DNA of 64,000 bases, taken from the NCBI RefSeq assembly GCF_018413645.1, contig NZ_JAHCDA010000002.1, positions 372,001 to 436,000 of the forward strand. Reading direction: 5' to 3'. A program made the translations under genes and the position numbers. Shown in pieces: positions 35,327 to 45,327 of the stretch. Source of the DNA: Roseococcus pinisoli (GTDB lineage Bacteria > Pseudomonadota > Alphaproteobacteria > Acetobacterales > Acetobacteraceae). The stretch's first letter is position 1, and every line of letters begins with the position of its first letter. The notes under the pieces were generated by a model. That model did not search any database, was not told the DNA's origin, and saw nothing but the letters and a program-made list of their open reading frames with translations.

Positions 35327-36409
35327 ATGCGTGAGGCGGAGGCCCATCTGGAAGACGACATCTCGCCACCGGTTGGCCGCAGCCGCGGGCCGCTGGCGCC
35401 GCTGGTTTTCTCGACGACGGAGCTTCCGCCCGAAGATCAGTTCGAGGCCTGGCGCGACCATTGCCGCTCGGTGATCGAGATGACCGAGGCCCTCGGCCCT
35501 GGGGCAGGGTTCGAGGCGCGCTTCCGGATGTGGAGCTTCGGCCACTTCGCGCTGGCCGTCATCGAGGCGCCGCCCTGCCGCTTCCAGCGGACGCGCAGCC
35601 AGATCCGCCGGGACTCGTTGGATCTCTGGCAGATTCATGTCCCGCGCACGGGCTCGCTGCGGCTGCGGACCGAGGCCGCGCAGATCGCGGTGCCGACCGG
35701 CCATCCGCATATCCTTTCCCTCGACCGGGCCTTCGACGGCGACCGGACGGGGGGCGAATGGCTCTGGCTCTTCGTGTCGCGCGACGCCTTTCCCGGCCTT
35801 GGCCCGACCATCGACGCCTGCCGCGACACGCCGCTGGGATCGGCCATGGGCCGCCTCCTCGGCAACTACATCGAGAGCCTGGCAGATAGCCTGGAGACCA
35901 TGACGGAGGCCGAGCTGCCGCGCGCCGCGGAGGCGACCCGGGCGTTGCTCTCGGCCTGCATCGCGCCGTCCTCGCCGCTCAACCTGGACGCCGATGCCCA
36001 TGTGGAGCGCGCGCGGCTCGGCCGCATCCGGCAGACCATCCGCCAGAACCTGCGGTCGACCCGGCTGGGCCCGGAGCGCCTGTGCAAGCTGGCCGGCGTG
36101 TCGCGGTCCCAGCTCTACCGGCTGTTCGAGCCCTTCGGCGGCGTCGCGCGCTATATCCAGAGCGAGCGGCTGCGTCAGGCACACCAGGCGCTATCGGATC
36201 CTTCGAACACCCGCGACATCATCAAGGTGGCCGAGGATTTCGGCTTCTTCGATCCCTCTGCCTTCAGTCGGGCCTTCCGCCGCGAGTTCGACTATTCGCC
36301 GACCCAGCTTCGCCAGGCCGCGCAAAGCGGCTGGGTGGCCGCGCCCATCCGCAAGCGCGCCGGCCCCGCCGGTGGCCACGACTTCGCGAGCGCTCTTCGC
36401 CTGATCTGA
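35327..36409 (+). CDS. AraC family transcriptional regulator
   Basis: A 360-aa regulator. The N-terminal two-thirds resembles the AraC-binding-like sensor domain (FSTTELPPEDQFEAWRDHCRS...) with a beta-rich centre. The C-terminal AraC DNA-binding domain (about residues 235-335) has both helix-turn-helix units: LGPERLCKLAGVSRSQLYRLFE and IIKVAEDFGFFDPSAFSRAFRREFDYSP. Divergent from the glutaminase run, it is the natural candidate to control it. ATG 35327 follows GGGAAGGGCGACCCTGGGG. Confidence 0.9.
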   Translation: MREAEAHLEDDISPPVGRSRGPLAPLVFSTTELPPEDQFEAWRDHCRSVIEMTEALGPGAGFEARFRMWSFGHFALAVIEAPPCRFQRTRSQIRRDSLDLWQIHVPRTGSLRLRTEAAQIAVPTGHPHILSLDRAFDGDRTGGEWLWLFVSRDAFPGLGPTIDACRDTPLGSAMGRLLGNYIESLADSLETMTEAELPRAAEATRALLSACIAPSSPLNLDADAHVERARLGRIRQTIRQNLRSTRLGPERLCKLAGVSRSQLYRLFEPFGGVARYIQSERLRQAHQALSDPSNTRDIIKVAEDFGFFDPSAFSRAFRREFDYSPTQLRQAAQSGWVAAPIRKRAGPAGGHDFASALRLI

Positions 36410-36575
36410 TCCGCGATTGGGACGCAGGGAACGGGCAAGGCACTGCCGGACTATGGATGTGGCATTCCCCTCGACCTAGCGTTGACCTTGCGATGAGGCG
36501 GTTCCGAACGCCCGCCCACGCACCGGATCCGGCCCGCGACGTTGCGATAGGCCGGCGGGGAGAGGAGTCCTGCTC

Positions 36576-36998
36576 ATGCGCTTCGTCACGACCCTGGCAG
36601 GCAGCCTCGCGCTGCTGGCCGTCACCATCGGGGGGGCGCCGGCCCAGACGGGTGCCGCCGCGCCGGCTCCGACCGGTCCGGTCACCACCGGCAACCTCGC
36701 CACGCTCTGCGCCGCGTCGCTGAACGAGGAAGTCGGGCACGCCTCGCAGGCCTTCTGCCGCGGCTTCATCGTCGGCGTCGGCCAGTACCACACCGAGATC
36801 TCGCGCCCCGGTGGCCGCCCCGCGATCTTCTGCCTGCCCACGCCCGCGCCGACGCTCGAGGCCGCGCAGGCCTCCTTCGTTGCCTGGTCGGGCGCCAATC
36901 CGCAACATGCCAGCGAGCTCGCCGTCGACGGTCTGCTCCGCTGGGCCGCCGCCACCTATCCCTGCCCGACCGCGCCCGCGCGCGGTGCGCGGCGCTGA
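36576..36998 (+). CDS. Secreted Rap1a/Tai-like small protein
   Basis: A 140-aa exported protein. A signal peptide (MRFVTTLAGSLALLAVTIGGAPAQ) is followed by a domain with conserved cysteine-containing motifs: LATLCAASLNE, AFCRGFIVGVGQYH, IFCLPTPAPTLEAAQ and WAAATYPCP. This pattern fits the Rap1a/Tai fold, first described in immunity proteins against type VI amidase effectors but common as housekeeping periplasmic proteins. No toxin gene is adjacent, so immunity should not be assumed. GGGGAGAGGAG before the ATG is a good ribosome site. The glycine-zipper lipoprotein gene follows 17 nt later. Confidence 0.75.
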   Translation: MRFVTTLAGSLALLAVTIGGAPAQTGAAAPAPTGPVTTGNLATLCAASLNEEVGHASQAFCRGFIVGVGQYHTEISRPGGRPAIFCLPTPAPTLEAAQASFVAWSGANPQHASELAVDGLLRWAAATYPCPTAPARGARR

Positions 36999-37015
36999 TC
37001 CGGGAGGAACACGAC

Positions 37016-37303
37016 ATGCGCAAGACGCTCATCCTTCCGGCCGCCCTCATCCTGGGCCTCGGCGCCTGCGCCGATGAGACCCTGAACGTGCCCCTCAGCC
37101 CGACGACCCAGCGTGTGGGCGGCGGTGCGGCGGCGGGCGCGCTGACCGGCCTCGCCATCGGCTCCTTCTCGGGCAATGCGGGCCTGGGCGCGCTGATCGG
37201 CGCCGGCGTGGGCGCGGGCGGCGGCTTCGCCTACGACCAGCACCGGCGCAGCCGCCAGCGTGCGTTCAATGACGGCGTCGCGGCGGGCCGCGCGTCGCAA
37301 TGA
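37016..37303 (+). CDS. Glycine-zipper lipoprotein
   Basis: A 95-aa predicted outer-membrane lipoprotein. The lipobox LGAC places the lipidated cysteine at residue 19. A glycine-zipper follows (VGGGAAAGALTGLAIGS, GLGALIGAGVGAGGG), as in the 17-kDa antigen / YMGG family that inserts in or lines the outer membrane. The stop overlaps the porin start (ATGA) and a GGAGG site precedes its ATG, so it is cotranscribed with the neighbours. Confidence 0.85.
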   Translation: MRKTLILPAALILGLGACADETLNVPLSPTTQRVGGGAAAGALTGLAIGSFSGNAGLGALIGAGVGAGGGFAYDQHRRSRQRAFNDGVAAGRASQ

Positions 37304-39102
37304 AGCGCGTGATCGCTGCATCGCCGGGGGAGGGCGATGCAGCGGAACGGCCGGTGGCGGGCATCACGGCAGGGGCCCGCAAGAGGCTCGCCGTTCCGCT
37401 GGCCACCGCCCTCGGCCTGGCCGCCACCATGGCGCCGGCCCTCGCCCAGGGAACCGGCGACGCCGCGACGATCGCCGAGCTGCGCCGCCAGCTGAATGAC
37501 ATGCAGCGCCAGCTGTCGCGCTTCGAGGCCATGCAGGCCCGGCTGGATCAGCTGGAGGCCCGGGTGGCACGCCAGCCGGCCGCAAGGGCCCCGGCCGTGG
37601 CGCCCGTGCCGGTCCCGCAGTCGCGCTCCGCCACCCGCAACGATGTCCGGGCCGCGCAGGAAGCCGCCCGTGAGGCCCGGGCGGCCGCCGACGAGGCCCA
37701 GGCCGTCTCGCGCGGCTTCGCCCAGGCTACCGCTGCCCTGCCTGCCGCCACGGCCGCTGCCGCGCTGTCCGAACGGACCGTGGCGGGCCTCGAGCCGCCC
37801 GAGCCCATGGGCCGTTCCTTCGAGGACGCGCTGCGTGCGGACCTGCCCGGCGTCGCCTTCCGCGTGCCGGGCACGGACACCCAGGTCCGCCTCTACGGCT
37901 TCGCCAAGGTGACCGGCCATCTCGACCTCAACGGCCGCAACCAGAGCGATGCGCCGCTGCCCGGCGGCATCCCGCTGCGCGGCAGCCCGGCCGACCAGCA
38001 GGGCGGCGAGTTCACGGCCTCCGCCCGGTTCAGCCGCTTCGGCGTCGACACGCGGACCCTGACGAGCTGGGGCACCCTCGAGACACGCATCGAGGGCGAT
38101 TTCGGCGGCGGCACCTCCGCCAACGCGACCTTCCGGCTGCGTCAGGCCTGGGCCGAACTCGGCACGGAACGCTTCGCGGTCCTGGCCGGTCAGGCCAACA
38201 GCCTCTGGAACGAGGGTCTCTTCGAGACCATCATCGACGCGACGAACCTCAACCAGTCCTTTATCCGGCAGGCGCAGATTCGCGTGACGGCACGGCTGGG
38301 CAAGGGCCTGACCGGGCAATTCTCCATCGAGGCGCCGGAGACGCAGTACACGGCGGCGGCGGGCGTCTTCAATCCGTCCAGCACGCTGGATGGCGGCGCG
38401 AGCCCGGCCTTCAACGTCATGCCCGACTTCCTGGCGCGCCTGACCTATCGCTCCAACGGCATCGAGCTCGGCGCGCGCGGCATGGTGCGCCAGCTGCAGA
38501 TCCGCCCGGCCGGCACCGCCGCCGGCGCGCCCTCGGGCGCCACCTCGACGACCGGTTGGGGCCTGGCGGCACATGCCCGGTTGCCGATGCGCCTGATCTC
38601 CGAGAGCTTCGGTCCAGACGAGCTGGTGGGGATGGCCTATTATGGCGAGGGCATCGGCCGCTACTTCGCGGGCAGCACCAACGGGCAGGACGCGCTGTCG
38701 AATATCGGCATGGCCAATGTCCAGGGCCGCGTCAGCCTCGACGCTACCCCGGCCTGGGGCGCGACGCTGGCCTATCGCCGCTTCTGGAACACGCAGTTCC
38801 GCAGCAACTTCGCCTATTCCTACGCACGGCAGGACTTCCCGAGCTACGCGCTCGACTTCACGCCGGGCTCGGCCGCGGCGCTCTCGCTGAACCGCGAGGT
38901 CCAGCAGGGCTTCGCGAATCTGATCTGGAGCCCCTTCGCGGAGGTCCGGAACGGGGTGTTCGGCAGCGGCTGGCTCGATGTGGGGCTGGAATACCTCTAT
39001 ACGCGACGTGATATCGCGGGCGGAGCAGCGGCGGCGGGTGCGGGCAAGTCCGGATACGGCGTCGCCAATCGCTTCCTCTTCGGCGCCGTGGCGCGATTCT
39101 GA
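37300..39102 (+). CDS. DcaP-like trimeric porin
   Basis: Outer-membrane porin of 600 aa. After a long N-region and signal (RKRLAVPLATALGLAATMAPALAQ ending near residue 50) comes a coiled-coil segment (AELRRQLNDMQRQLSRFEAM...LDQLEARVARQ, residues about 57-90) and a proline-alanine linker. The beta-barrel begins near RLYGFAKVTGHLDLNGRN and ends in LFGAVARF with terminal phenylalanine. This matches DcaP-type porins with periplasmic coiled coils. The start overlaps the lipoprotein stop. The first 26 residues before the hydrophobic core are unusually long, so an internal start is possible, though no other good codon was seen. Confidence 0.85.
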   Translation: MKRVIAASPGEGDAAERPVAGITAGARKRLAVPLATALGLAATMAPALAQGTGDAATIAELRRQLNDMQRQLSRFEAMQARLDQLEARVARQPAARAPAVAPVPVPQSRSATRNDVRAAQEAAREARAAADEAQAVSRGFAQATAALPAATAAAALSERTVAGLEPPEPMGRSFEDALRADLPGVAFRVPGTDTQVRLYGFAKVTGHLDLNGRNQSDAPLPGGIPLRGSPADQQGGEFTASARFSRFGVDTRTLTSWGTLETRIEGDFGGGTSANATFRLRQAWAELGTERFAVLAGQANSLWNEGLFETIIDATNLNQSFIRQAQIRVTARLGKGLTGQFSIEAPETQYTAAAGVFNPSSTLDGGASPAFNVMPDFLARLTYRSNGIELGARGMVRQLQIRPAGTAAGAPSGATSTTGWGLAAHARLPMRLISESFGPDELVGMAYYGEGIGRYFAGSTNGQDALSNIGMANVQGRVSLDATPAWGATLAYRRFWNTQFRSNFAYSYARQDFPSYALDFTPGSAAALSLNREVQQGFANLIWSPFAEVRNGVFGSGWLDVGLEYLYTRRDIAGGAAAAGAGKSGYGVANRFLFGAVARF

Positions 39103-39109
39103 GTTGGCG

Positions 39110-39132
39110 GCCGGCCGCCTGGCGCGGCCGGC
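39110..39132 (+). terminator. Hairpin after the porin gene
   Basis: GCCGGCCGC, CTGGC loop, GCGGCCGGC: a perfect 9-bp GC stem 7 nt after the porin stop. No T-run follows; a second weaker hairpin (GTCACG...CGTGAC, 39151-39171) comes next. Confidence 0.45.
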
Positions 39133-39214
39133 TGAGACCGGGATCGGGAATGTCACGACAAAAGGCCGTGACGACAGCCCGTCCCTGCAATACGGACGGC
39201 CCGGGATGGTATCG

Positions 39215-40423
39215 ATGAAGCAGTTTTCCGGGTCTGTGCGGGTTTTCACGGCGTTCCTTGCCCTTGGCCTTCTGGCGGGCTGCGGCAGCATTCTGCGCAA
39301 ACCCCCGCCACCGGCGGAGGCCGCCGAGGAACTGGCCGTCCTCGGCATCCCGAATGCCCGGTTCTGGATCGACGGCCAGCCGGATGCGCTGATCGCCGAG
39401 GGCCGCAGCATGGTGGTGCGCGACGTAGCCACGCGGCCAGCCGGCACGCCGCGTCCGCCCACGACATTCCTGGCGATCTCGGGCGGCGCCGATAACGGGG
39501 CCTTCGGTGCCGGGCTCCTCACGGGTTGGACAGCCCAGGGGAATCGCCCGGTCTTCAATGTCGTGACGGGCATCTCGGCCGGCGCGCTGATCGCGCCCTT
39601 CGCCTTCCTCGGCTCGGACTACGACCCGCAGCTGCGCGAGGTCTTCACCCAGGTCGCGCCGCGGGACGTACTGCTGCTGCCGCGCCAGGTCTTCGCGGTC
39701 TTCCCGCTGCTCTTCGGCGAGGCGCTCGCCGATACCTCGCCGCTGGCCCGCCTCATTAACCGCCACGCCAACCAGGAGATGCTGGACGCCATCGCGCGCG
39801 AGTACATGCGTGGTCGGTTGCTGCTGGTTGGCACCACCAACCTCGACCTGCAGCGCCCGGTGGTGTGGAACATCGGCGCCATCGCGGCCAGCGGCCATCC
39901 GGAGGCGCTGCAGCTGTTCCGCAGCATCCTGCTGGCCTCGGCTTCCATCCCCGGGGCCTTCCCGCCCGTCCTGGTGCCCGTCGATTATGACGGGCGTAGC
40001 TTCGAGGAGATGCATGTGGATGGCGGTGCGGCCATGCAGGTCTTCCTCTACCCGCCCTCGCTGCCGCTGCGCGAACGCGTGGGCGAGCGCGAGCGCACGG
40101 CCTATGTGATCCGCAACGGCCGCATCAATGTGGAGGCGAGCGCCACCTCGCGAGGCGTCTTCAGCATCGCCCGGCGCTCGGCCGCAACGCTGCTTCATTT
40201 CAGCGGCATCAGCGACATCAACCGCATCTATCTCACCACGCAGCGCGATGGCGTGGCCTTCCGGCTGGCCTTCATCGGGTCGGAGTTCCAGGCCGATCGC
40301 CGCGAGCCCTTCGATCCTCCCTTCATGCAGGCGCTGTTCGACTACGGCTACGCGCTGGCCAGCCAGCCCTGGCACACGGTGCCTCCTGGCGTGAGCTCCA
40401 CGCAGGCGCCGGCCGCTCGCTGA
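39215..40423 (+). CDS. Patatin-like phospholipase lipoprotein
   Basis: Predicted lipid acyl hydrolase anchored as a lipoprotein (402 aa). Signal MKQFSGSVRVFTAFLALGLLAGC ends in a lipobox with cysteine 22. The patatin domain holds the oxyanion loop SGGADNGAFGAG, the nucleophile serine in VTGISAGALIAP and the aspartate in HVDGGAAMQ, the catalytic dyad. An ATG at 39206 (adding MVS) is equally possible. It follows the porin gene after about 110 bp with hairpins, so it may be separately transcribed. Likely acts on envelope phospholipids. Confidence 0.88.
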   Translation: MKQFSGSVRVFTAFLALGLLAGCGSILRKPPPPAEAAEELAVLGIPNARFWIDGQPDALIAEGRSMVVRDVATRPAGTPRPPTTFLAISGGADNGAFGAGLLTGWTAQGNRPVFNVVTGISAGALIAPFAFLGSDYDPQLREVFTQVAPRDVLLLPRQVFAVFPLLFGEALADTSPLARLINRHANQEMLDAIAREYMRGRLLLVGTTNLDLQRPVVWNIGAIAASGHPEALQLFRSILLASASIPGAFPPVLVPVDYDGRSFEEMHVDGGAAMQVFLYPPSLPLRERVGERERTAYVIRNGRINVEASATSRGVFSIARRSAATLLHFSGISDINRIYLTTQRDGVAFRLAFIGSEFQADRREPFDPPFMQALFDYGYALASQPWHTVPPGVSSTQAPAAR

Positions 40424-40477
40424 GACGCGGCGCCGGTCTCCGGCAGGCGAGGGCGCGACAGGCCTTCCGGACGATCC

Positions 40478-40512
40478 CAATAAAAAACCCGGCCTCCCTG
40501 AGGGAGGCCGGG
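40478..40512 (-). terminator. Rho-independent terminator of citrate synthase
   Basis: CCCGGCCTCCC / GGGAGGCCGGG forms an 11-bp stem with a 3-nt loop, followed on the minus strand by a run of six T. It lies 26 nt beyond the gltA stop. This is the clearest intrinsic terminator in the window. Confidence 0.88.
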
Positions 40513-40538
40513 CCTGAAGCCTTACAGGGCGTCGCGGC

Positions 40539-41840
<1,302 letters not shown>

Positions 41841-41977
41841 GTCAGCAGCCTTCCTCACTCACTGTTTCGTGCGCCTGATTGGCTCGGGCGCCCATGCTGC
41901 AATGCAAGATAGGCGCAATGACAGCCTTGTCTATCGGGGCGATCGCAGAAGCCTTGGTCAACCAGGTGAAATCGTTG

Positions 41978-42541
41978 TCAGTAGCCGCGGCGCCAATGCG
42001 CCGGCGGTTCGAAGCCGCCGACCCAGAGGCCGCGCTGCGCCGAACGGGCCGCGGCCTCGACCGGGACCAAAGCGGGCAGGGAACCGCCATCGGCCAGCGC
42101 CCAACCGGAAGCGACCAGGGAGGTGTTCAGCTCGACGTCGCCGGCCTGGCAGACGCCCAGCGCGCGGCCGAACCGGTCCCGTCCCTGGACGCGGCAGTCG
42201 ACGCCGCGGTCGCCGACCAGGCGGGCGAGCTCAGCCGCCGCGGCGGTGCCGCAGTCGTAGAGCGCGCCCTGCTCATTGGTGCAGAACTGACCCCGCTCGG
42301 GCGCTTCTACGCCATAGAGGCGCAGCGTGCGGTCGCCGAGGCGGATGGTGTCGCCATCGACAATGCGGATCTGTGCGGCCGGCGAGGACCATTCCTGGTT
42401 GCGCGGGGCGGAGCCCATCAGCTGCGTGGGAAGCGCGAAAACGACCAGCGAAACGCCCAGGATGGCACTGGTCGTGACGGCCAGCGCACGCCCCCAGCGT
42501 TGCGGCGTGCGGGCGGTCTGGAAGAGGCGGCGGCGGCGCAT
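41978..42541 (-). CDS. Membrane-anchored thermonuclease (SNase-like) family protein
   Basis: A 187-aa predicted nuclease. An arginine-rich N-terminus and one hydrophobic segment (ALAVTTSAILGVSLVVFAL, residues 19-37) form an anchor or uncleaved signal, with the domain in the periplasm. The SNase fold is seen in IRIVDGDTIRLGDRTLRLYGVEAPE, with metal and catalytic residues D, R and E, and DRFGRALGVCQ for the second arginine. It lies 55 bp after the CHAD gene on the same strand. Confidence 0.85.
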   Translation of the reverse strand: MRRRRLFQTARTPQRWGRALAVTTSAILGVSLVVFALPTQLMGSAPRNQEWSSPAAQIRIVDGDTIRLGDRTLRLYGVEAPERGQFCTNEQGALYDCGTAAAAELARLVGDRGVDCRVQGRDRFGRALGVCQAGDVELNTSLVASGWALADGGSLPALVPVEAAARSAQRGLWVGGFEPPAHWRRGY

Positions 42542-42596
42542 GACGCACTGGTTAACCCAGGGGGAAGCCGACTGGCAACCCGGTTATTTCCGGATG

Positions 42597-43973
42597 TTAC
42601 GTGTCGGCCGCAGCGGGCTGCTTCCAGAACGGTCCAACTTTTTTCAGGGCTTTCCAGGCGATGATCGAGGCAATGCGGCTGCCTTCCGCGCGGCCGGCGG
42701 CAAAGCCCGTCACGGTTCCTATGGCGAAGCCGCCGGCCCCACGCCCGGTCAGGCGCGCGGCCAGCTGGCGCGCCACCGTCGCGTCGTTGGCGAGGCCCAG
42801 CGCCTCCTGCAACTCGGCGAGGCGCTTCGTGAAGCGCTTCGAGGCACGGCCGGGCCAGAGGGGGGAGAAGGGCTCGGCCGCATAGCGCAGCCGCTTGGCG
42901 TCGAGCCGCATGTCATGCAGGGCCGTCGCGTCGAGATCGTTCATGGCTTGCCCCGCGCGCTTGAGGCGGCGCCAGCGCTTGCGCAGCAGCTCTGCGGCGA
43001 AGGGAGCCAGTGGCTGCTCCGCCACCAGGGTCGGGCGGACGAGGGCGAGTTGCAGCCCAAGCCAGATGGTGCGCCGGAAGCCGTCGCTGGCGAGCAGGTG
43101 GCCGAGCGCCTCATAGGCCGCATCGCGCTCGCGCGACGCGGCGGCCATCAGGCGCTTCAGGCGGATGTCGCCATCCAGCGCGACTACCGTCCCGGCGCCG
43201 ATCCCGCCGAGGAAGACGTCCCAGTCCCGGGCCGAGCCCAGCGCGCGGGCCAGGTCGCCGAGCTGCGCGTCCCAGGCACGCCAGTCCGGGCCGTCCACGG
43301 CGGGGCGGAACAGCTTCAGGATCGAGCGCAGGCGGCGGATCGCGACGCGCGACTGGTGGACGCCGCGCGGGCCGAGCTCGAGCCGGCACTGGGGCGTCTC
43401 GCAGAGCAGCACGTCCTGCAGATGGGCCAGTGCCGCGAGGAAAGCGGGTTCGACGGCCACGGCGCCGGCCATGCTCGGCGGGCCGGAGCGGCGGGGGCGG
43501 AGAGGCCGGCCCTCGGCCAGGGAAAGCGCTTCCTCGGCCAGCGAGGCGAAGGCGGGCAGCAGGGGCAGGGAGCGCGCGAGCTCCGCGGCGAGGCGAAGGA
43601 TCTCCGGCGCCTCGCCTTCCAGGATCAGGCGGCCGACGCGGCGGCGCAGGCCGGCGGCCTCGATGCGGCCCTCCACCCAGGTCACCCCTTCGGCCAGCAC
43701 GGCGCGACGGCCGACGAAGCGCGCGATGGGCAGCGCGGCGAGGTCGGGCTCGGCGGGCTCGGCCGCGGGCCAGGTGCCGGGCCAGCAGAGCTCGCCCTCG
43801 GGCGGCATGGGCTGGACGGTTTCCCAGATGCGGCGGCGGCGCTGCAGTAAGGGTGCGCCTTCGGCTTCGGCCCTGAACCAGGTCAGGGTCTCCGCCTGCC
43901 AGCTCGGCTTGGCTGCCAGCAATGGATGAGACGGCAGGCGTGGGGGCGTGCCGAGGGCAAGTTCGAGAATCAG
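42597..43973 (-). CDS. CYTH/CHAD domain protein, apparently starting at CTG
   Basis: A 458-aa protein: degenerate CYTH domain (about 1-200) then a CHAD helical domain (about 225-440) with the conserved histidine motifs GVHQSRVAIRRLRS and LHDMRLDAKRLRY. CHAD proteins bind polyphosphate. The earliest usual start is TTG 43922, but the frame continues upstream through ILELALGTPPRLPSHPLLA, which is the beginning of a CYTH domain. The only candidate there is CTG 43973, which overlaps the sixA stop (CTGA) and has GGAGGT 6 nt upstream. The CYTH ExExK motif is not intact, so the first domain is probably not catalytic. Coupled to sixA. Confidence 0.82.
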   Translation of the reverse strand: MILELALGTPPRLPSHPLLAAKPSWQAETLTWFRAEAEGAPLLQRRRRIWETVQPMPPEGELCWPGTWPAAEPAEPDLAALPIARFVGRRAVLAEGVTWVEGRIEAAGLRRRVGRLILEGEAPEILRLAAELARSLPLLPAFASLAEEALSLAEGRPLRPRRSGPPSMAGAVAVEPAFLAALAHLQDVLLCETPQCRLELGPRGVHQSRVAIRRLRSILKLFRPAVDGPDWRAWDAQLGDLARALGSARDWDVFLGGIGAGTVVALDGDIRLKRLMAAASRERDAAYEALGHLLASDGFRRTIWLGLQLALVRPTLVAEQPLAPFAAELLRKRWRRLKRAGQAMNDLDATALHDMRLDAKRLRYAAEPFSPLWPGRASKRFTKRLAELQEALGLANDATVARQLAARLTGRGAGGFAIGTVTGFAAGRAEGSRIASIIAWKALKKVGPFWKQPAAADT

Positions 43974-44503
43974 GCGGCCACCTCCGGCAGGTCCCGCGGC
44001 GCCAAAAAGCGCACGAGCCTGCCGCTGCCTTCGGTGAGCTGCGACCAGGCGGCCGCCACCGTGAATTCGGCCAGTGCGCCGGTCGGATATCCTTCCGCCA
44101 GGCGGCGGGCATGGGGGCTGCCCGTCGTGACGCCGGCAGGGCCCATCAGCGCGAGGCCGAGCTCATGCATGCCGGGATTATGGCCGACGAGCAGGACGGA
44201 ACGCGCCGTTTCCGGCACGTGCTGCAGCGCTTCCAGCAGGCGCGGCCAGGGCGCGAGGTAGAGGGCGTCCATCACCTCGACGATCGGGCTGCCCTCGATG
44301 GGCTGCAGGGCCTCCAGCGTCTGAAGGGTTCGGCGGGAGGAGGAGACGAGCACGACATCCGGCACGAGGCCGAGCTCGCGCATCTGTTCCGCCATCACGG
44401 CCGCGGCCATCCGGCCACGGGCATTGAGGGGCCGCGAATGGTCGGACAGGCTTGGATCGTCCCAGGAGGACTTGGCGTGACGAAGCAGCAGGAGCTGGCG
44501 CAT
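43970..44503 (-). CDS. sixA: SixA-like phosphohistidine phosphatase (histidine phosphatase family)
   Basis: A 177-aa cytosolic phosphatase. The SixA-type RHA motif reads LLLRHAKSSWDD with catalytic H9, and the second histidine is in VLLVGHNPGMHEL. SixA removes phosphate from histidine on proteins such as NPr or HPt domains. ATG 44503 gives the classical MRQLLLLRHAK start; ATGs at 44515 and 44518 would add 4 or 5 residues. Its stop overlaps the putative CTG start of the CHAD gene. Confidence 0.9.
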   Translation of the reverse strand: MRQLLLLRHAKSSWDDPSLSDHSRPLNARGRMAAAVMAEQMRELGLVPDVVLVSSSRRTLQTLEALQPIEGSPIVEVMDALYLAPWPRLLEALQHVPETARSVLLVGHNPGMHELGLALMGPAGVTTGSPHARRLAEGYPTGALAEFTVAAAWSQLTEGSGRLVRFLAPRDLPEVAA

Positions 44504-44595
44504 GGCGGAATCCATCATGGCATGCCTTGGGCGATCTGTCCTGTCCCTGCAGGTGACAGGTTGCGGGATGAGCCGGCTGCCCCGATCTTGCTGCC

Positions 44596-45222
44596 ATGAC
44601 CACCGTTTCGCCGGCCATTTCGCGCCGTCTCCTTCCCCTGCTGGTCGCGACGCCCGCCTTCGCCCAGCCCTTGCCCACCCCCCGGGACTACCGCTGGCGC
44701 GTGACGCGCAACGGGACCGCCATCGGGTATCACCATGTCGGCTTCTCGCGCCGCGGCGACGATCTCGTGACTTCGTCCGAGGTGGTGGTGACGCCGCGCG
44801 TCCTCGGCGTCGTCGTCTATCGCTTCGAGCATCGCTACACCGAGGTGACCCGGGGCAGCCAGTTCGTCTCCGTCTCCTCGCGGCAGAACCGCAACGGCCG
44901 GATCGTCGAGGTGGAGGCCGAGCGGACACCCCGCGGCGTCGCCATCCACGGAAGCGAGGGGGAGCGGCTTCTGCCTCCCGATGCCGCGCCTTTGTCCTGG
45001 TGGCAGCCGCAGCGCTTCGGCGGCGCCGTCCCGGTCTTCGGAACGACGACGGGCAAGCTGATGGAGCTGCGCTGGACGCGCGAGGCGCTCGGTGCCGGCG
45101 GCTCGCGGTGGCATGTCACGGGCGAGGTGGAGGCCACGCTCGACTTCGCGGCGGACGGCCGATGGACGGCCTATCAGGTCAAGGGCGACGACGGCAGCAT
45201 GGTCGTCTACGAGGCGGAGTAG
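44596..45222 (+). CDS. DUF6134 family exported protein
   Basis: A 208-aa protein of unknown function matching the DUF6134 pattern: DYRWRVTRNGTAIGYHHVGFSR then VVYRFEHRYTEV, and alternating polar/hydrophobic strands suggesting an antiparallel beta fold. The N-terminus (RRLLPLLVATPAFAQ) is a short signal peptide ending in AFAQ. It is divergent from sixA and stands alone. Confidence 0.75.
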   Translation: MTTVSPAISRRLLPLLVATPAFAQPLPTPRDYRWRVTRNGTAIGYHHVGFSRRGDDLVTSSEVVVTPRVLGVVVYRFEHRYTEVTRGSQFVSVSSRQNRNGRIVEVEAERTPRGVAIHGSEGERLLPPDAAPLSWWQPQRFGGAVPVFGTTTGKLMELRWTREALGAGGSRWHVTGEVEATLDFAADGRWTAYQVKGDDGSMVVYEAE

Positions 45223-45327
45223 CGCGCGTCTGGGCAAGTTTCCTTGATGGCAGGGCTGGCCGGGGGCGGATTTCATGCCAACCTCCATGCCTCAGGCAAA
45301 AGACCTGCAACGAGGGAACTCCAAGAC

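Noticed and set aside
36576-36998. Type VI immunity protein
   Set aside because: The Rap1a/Tai-like fold is widespread and no effector or secretion genes are near.
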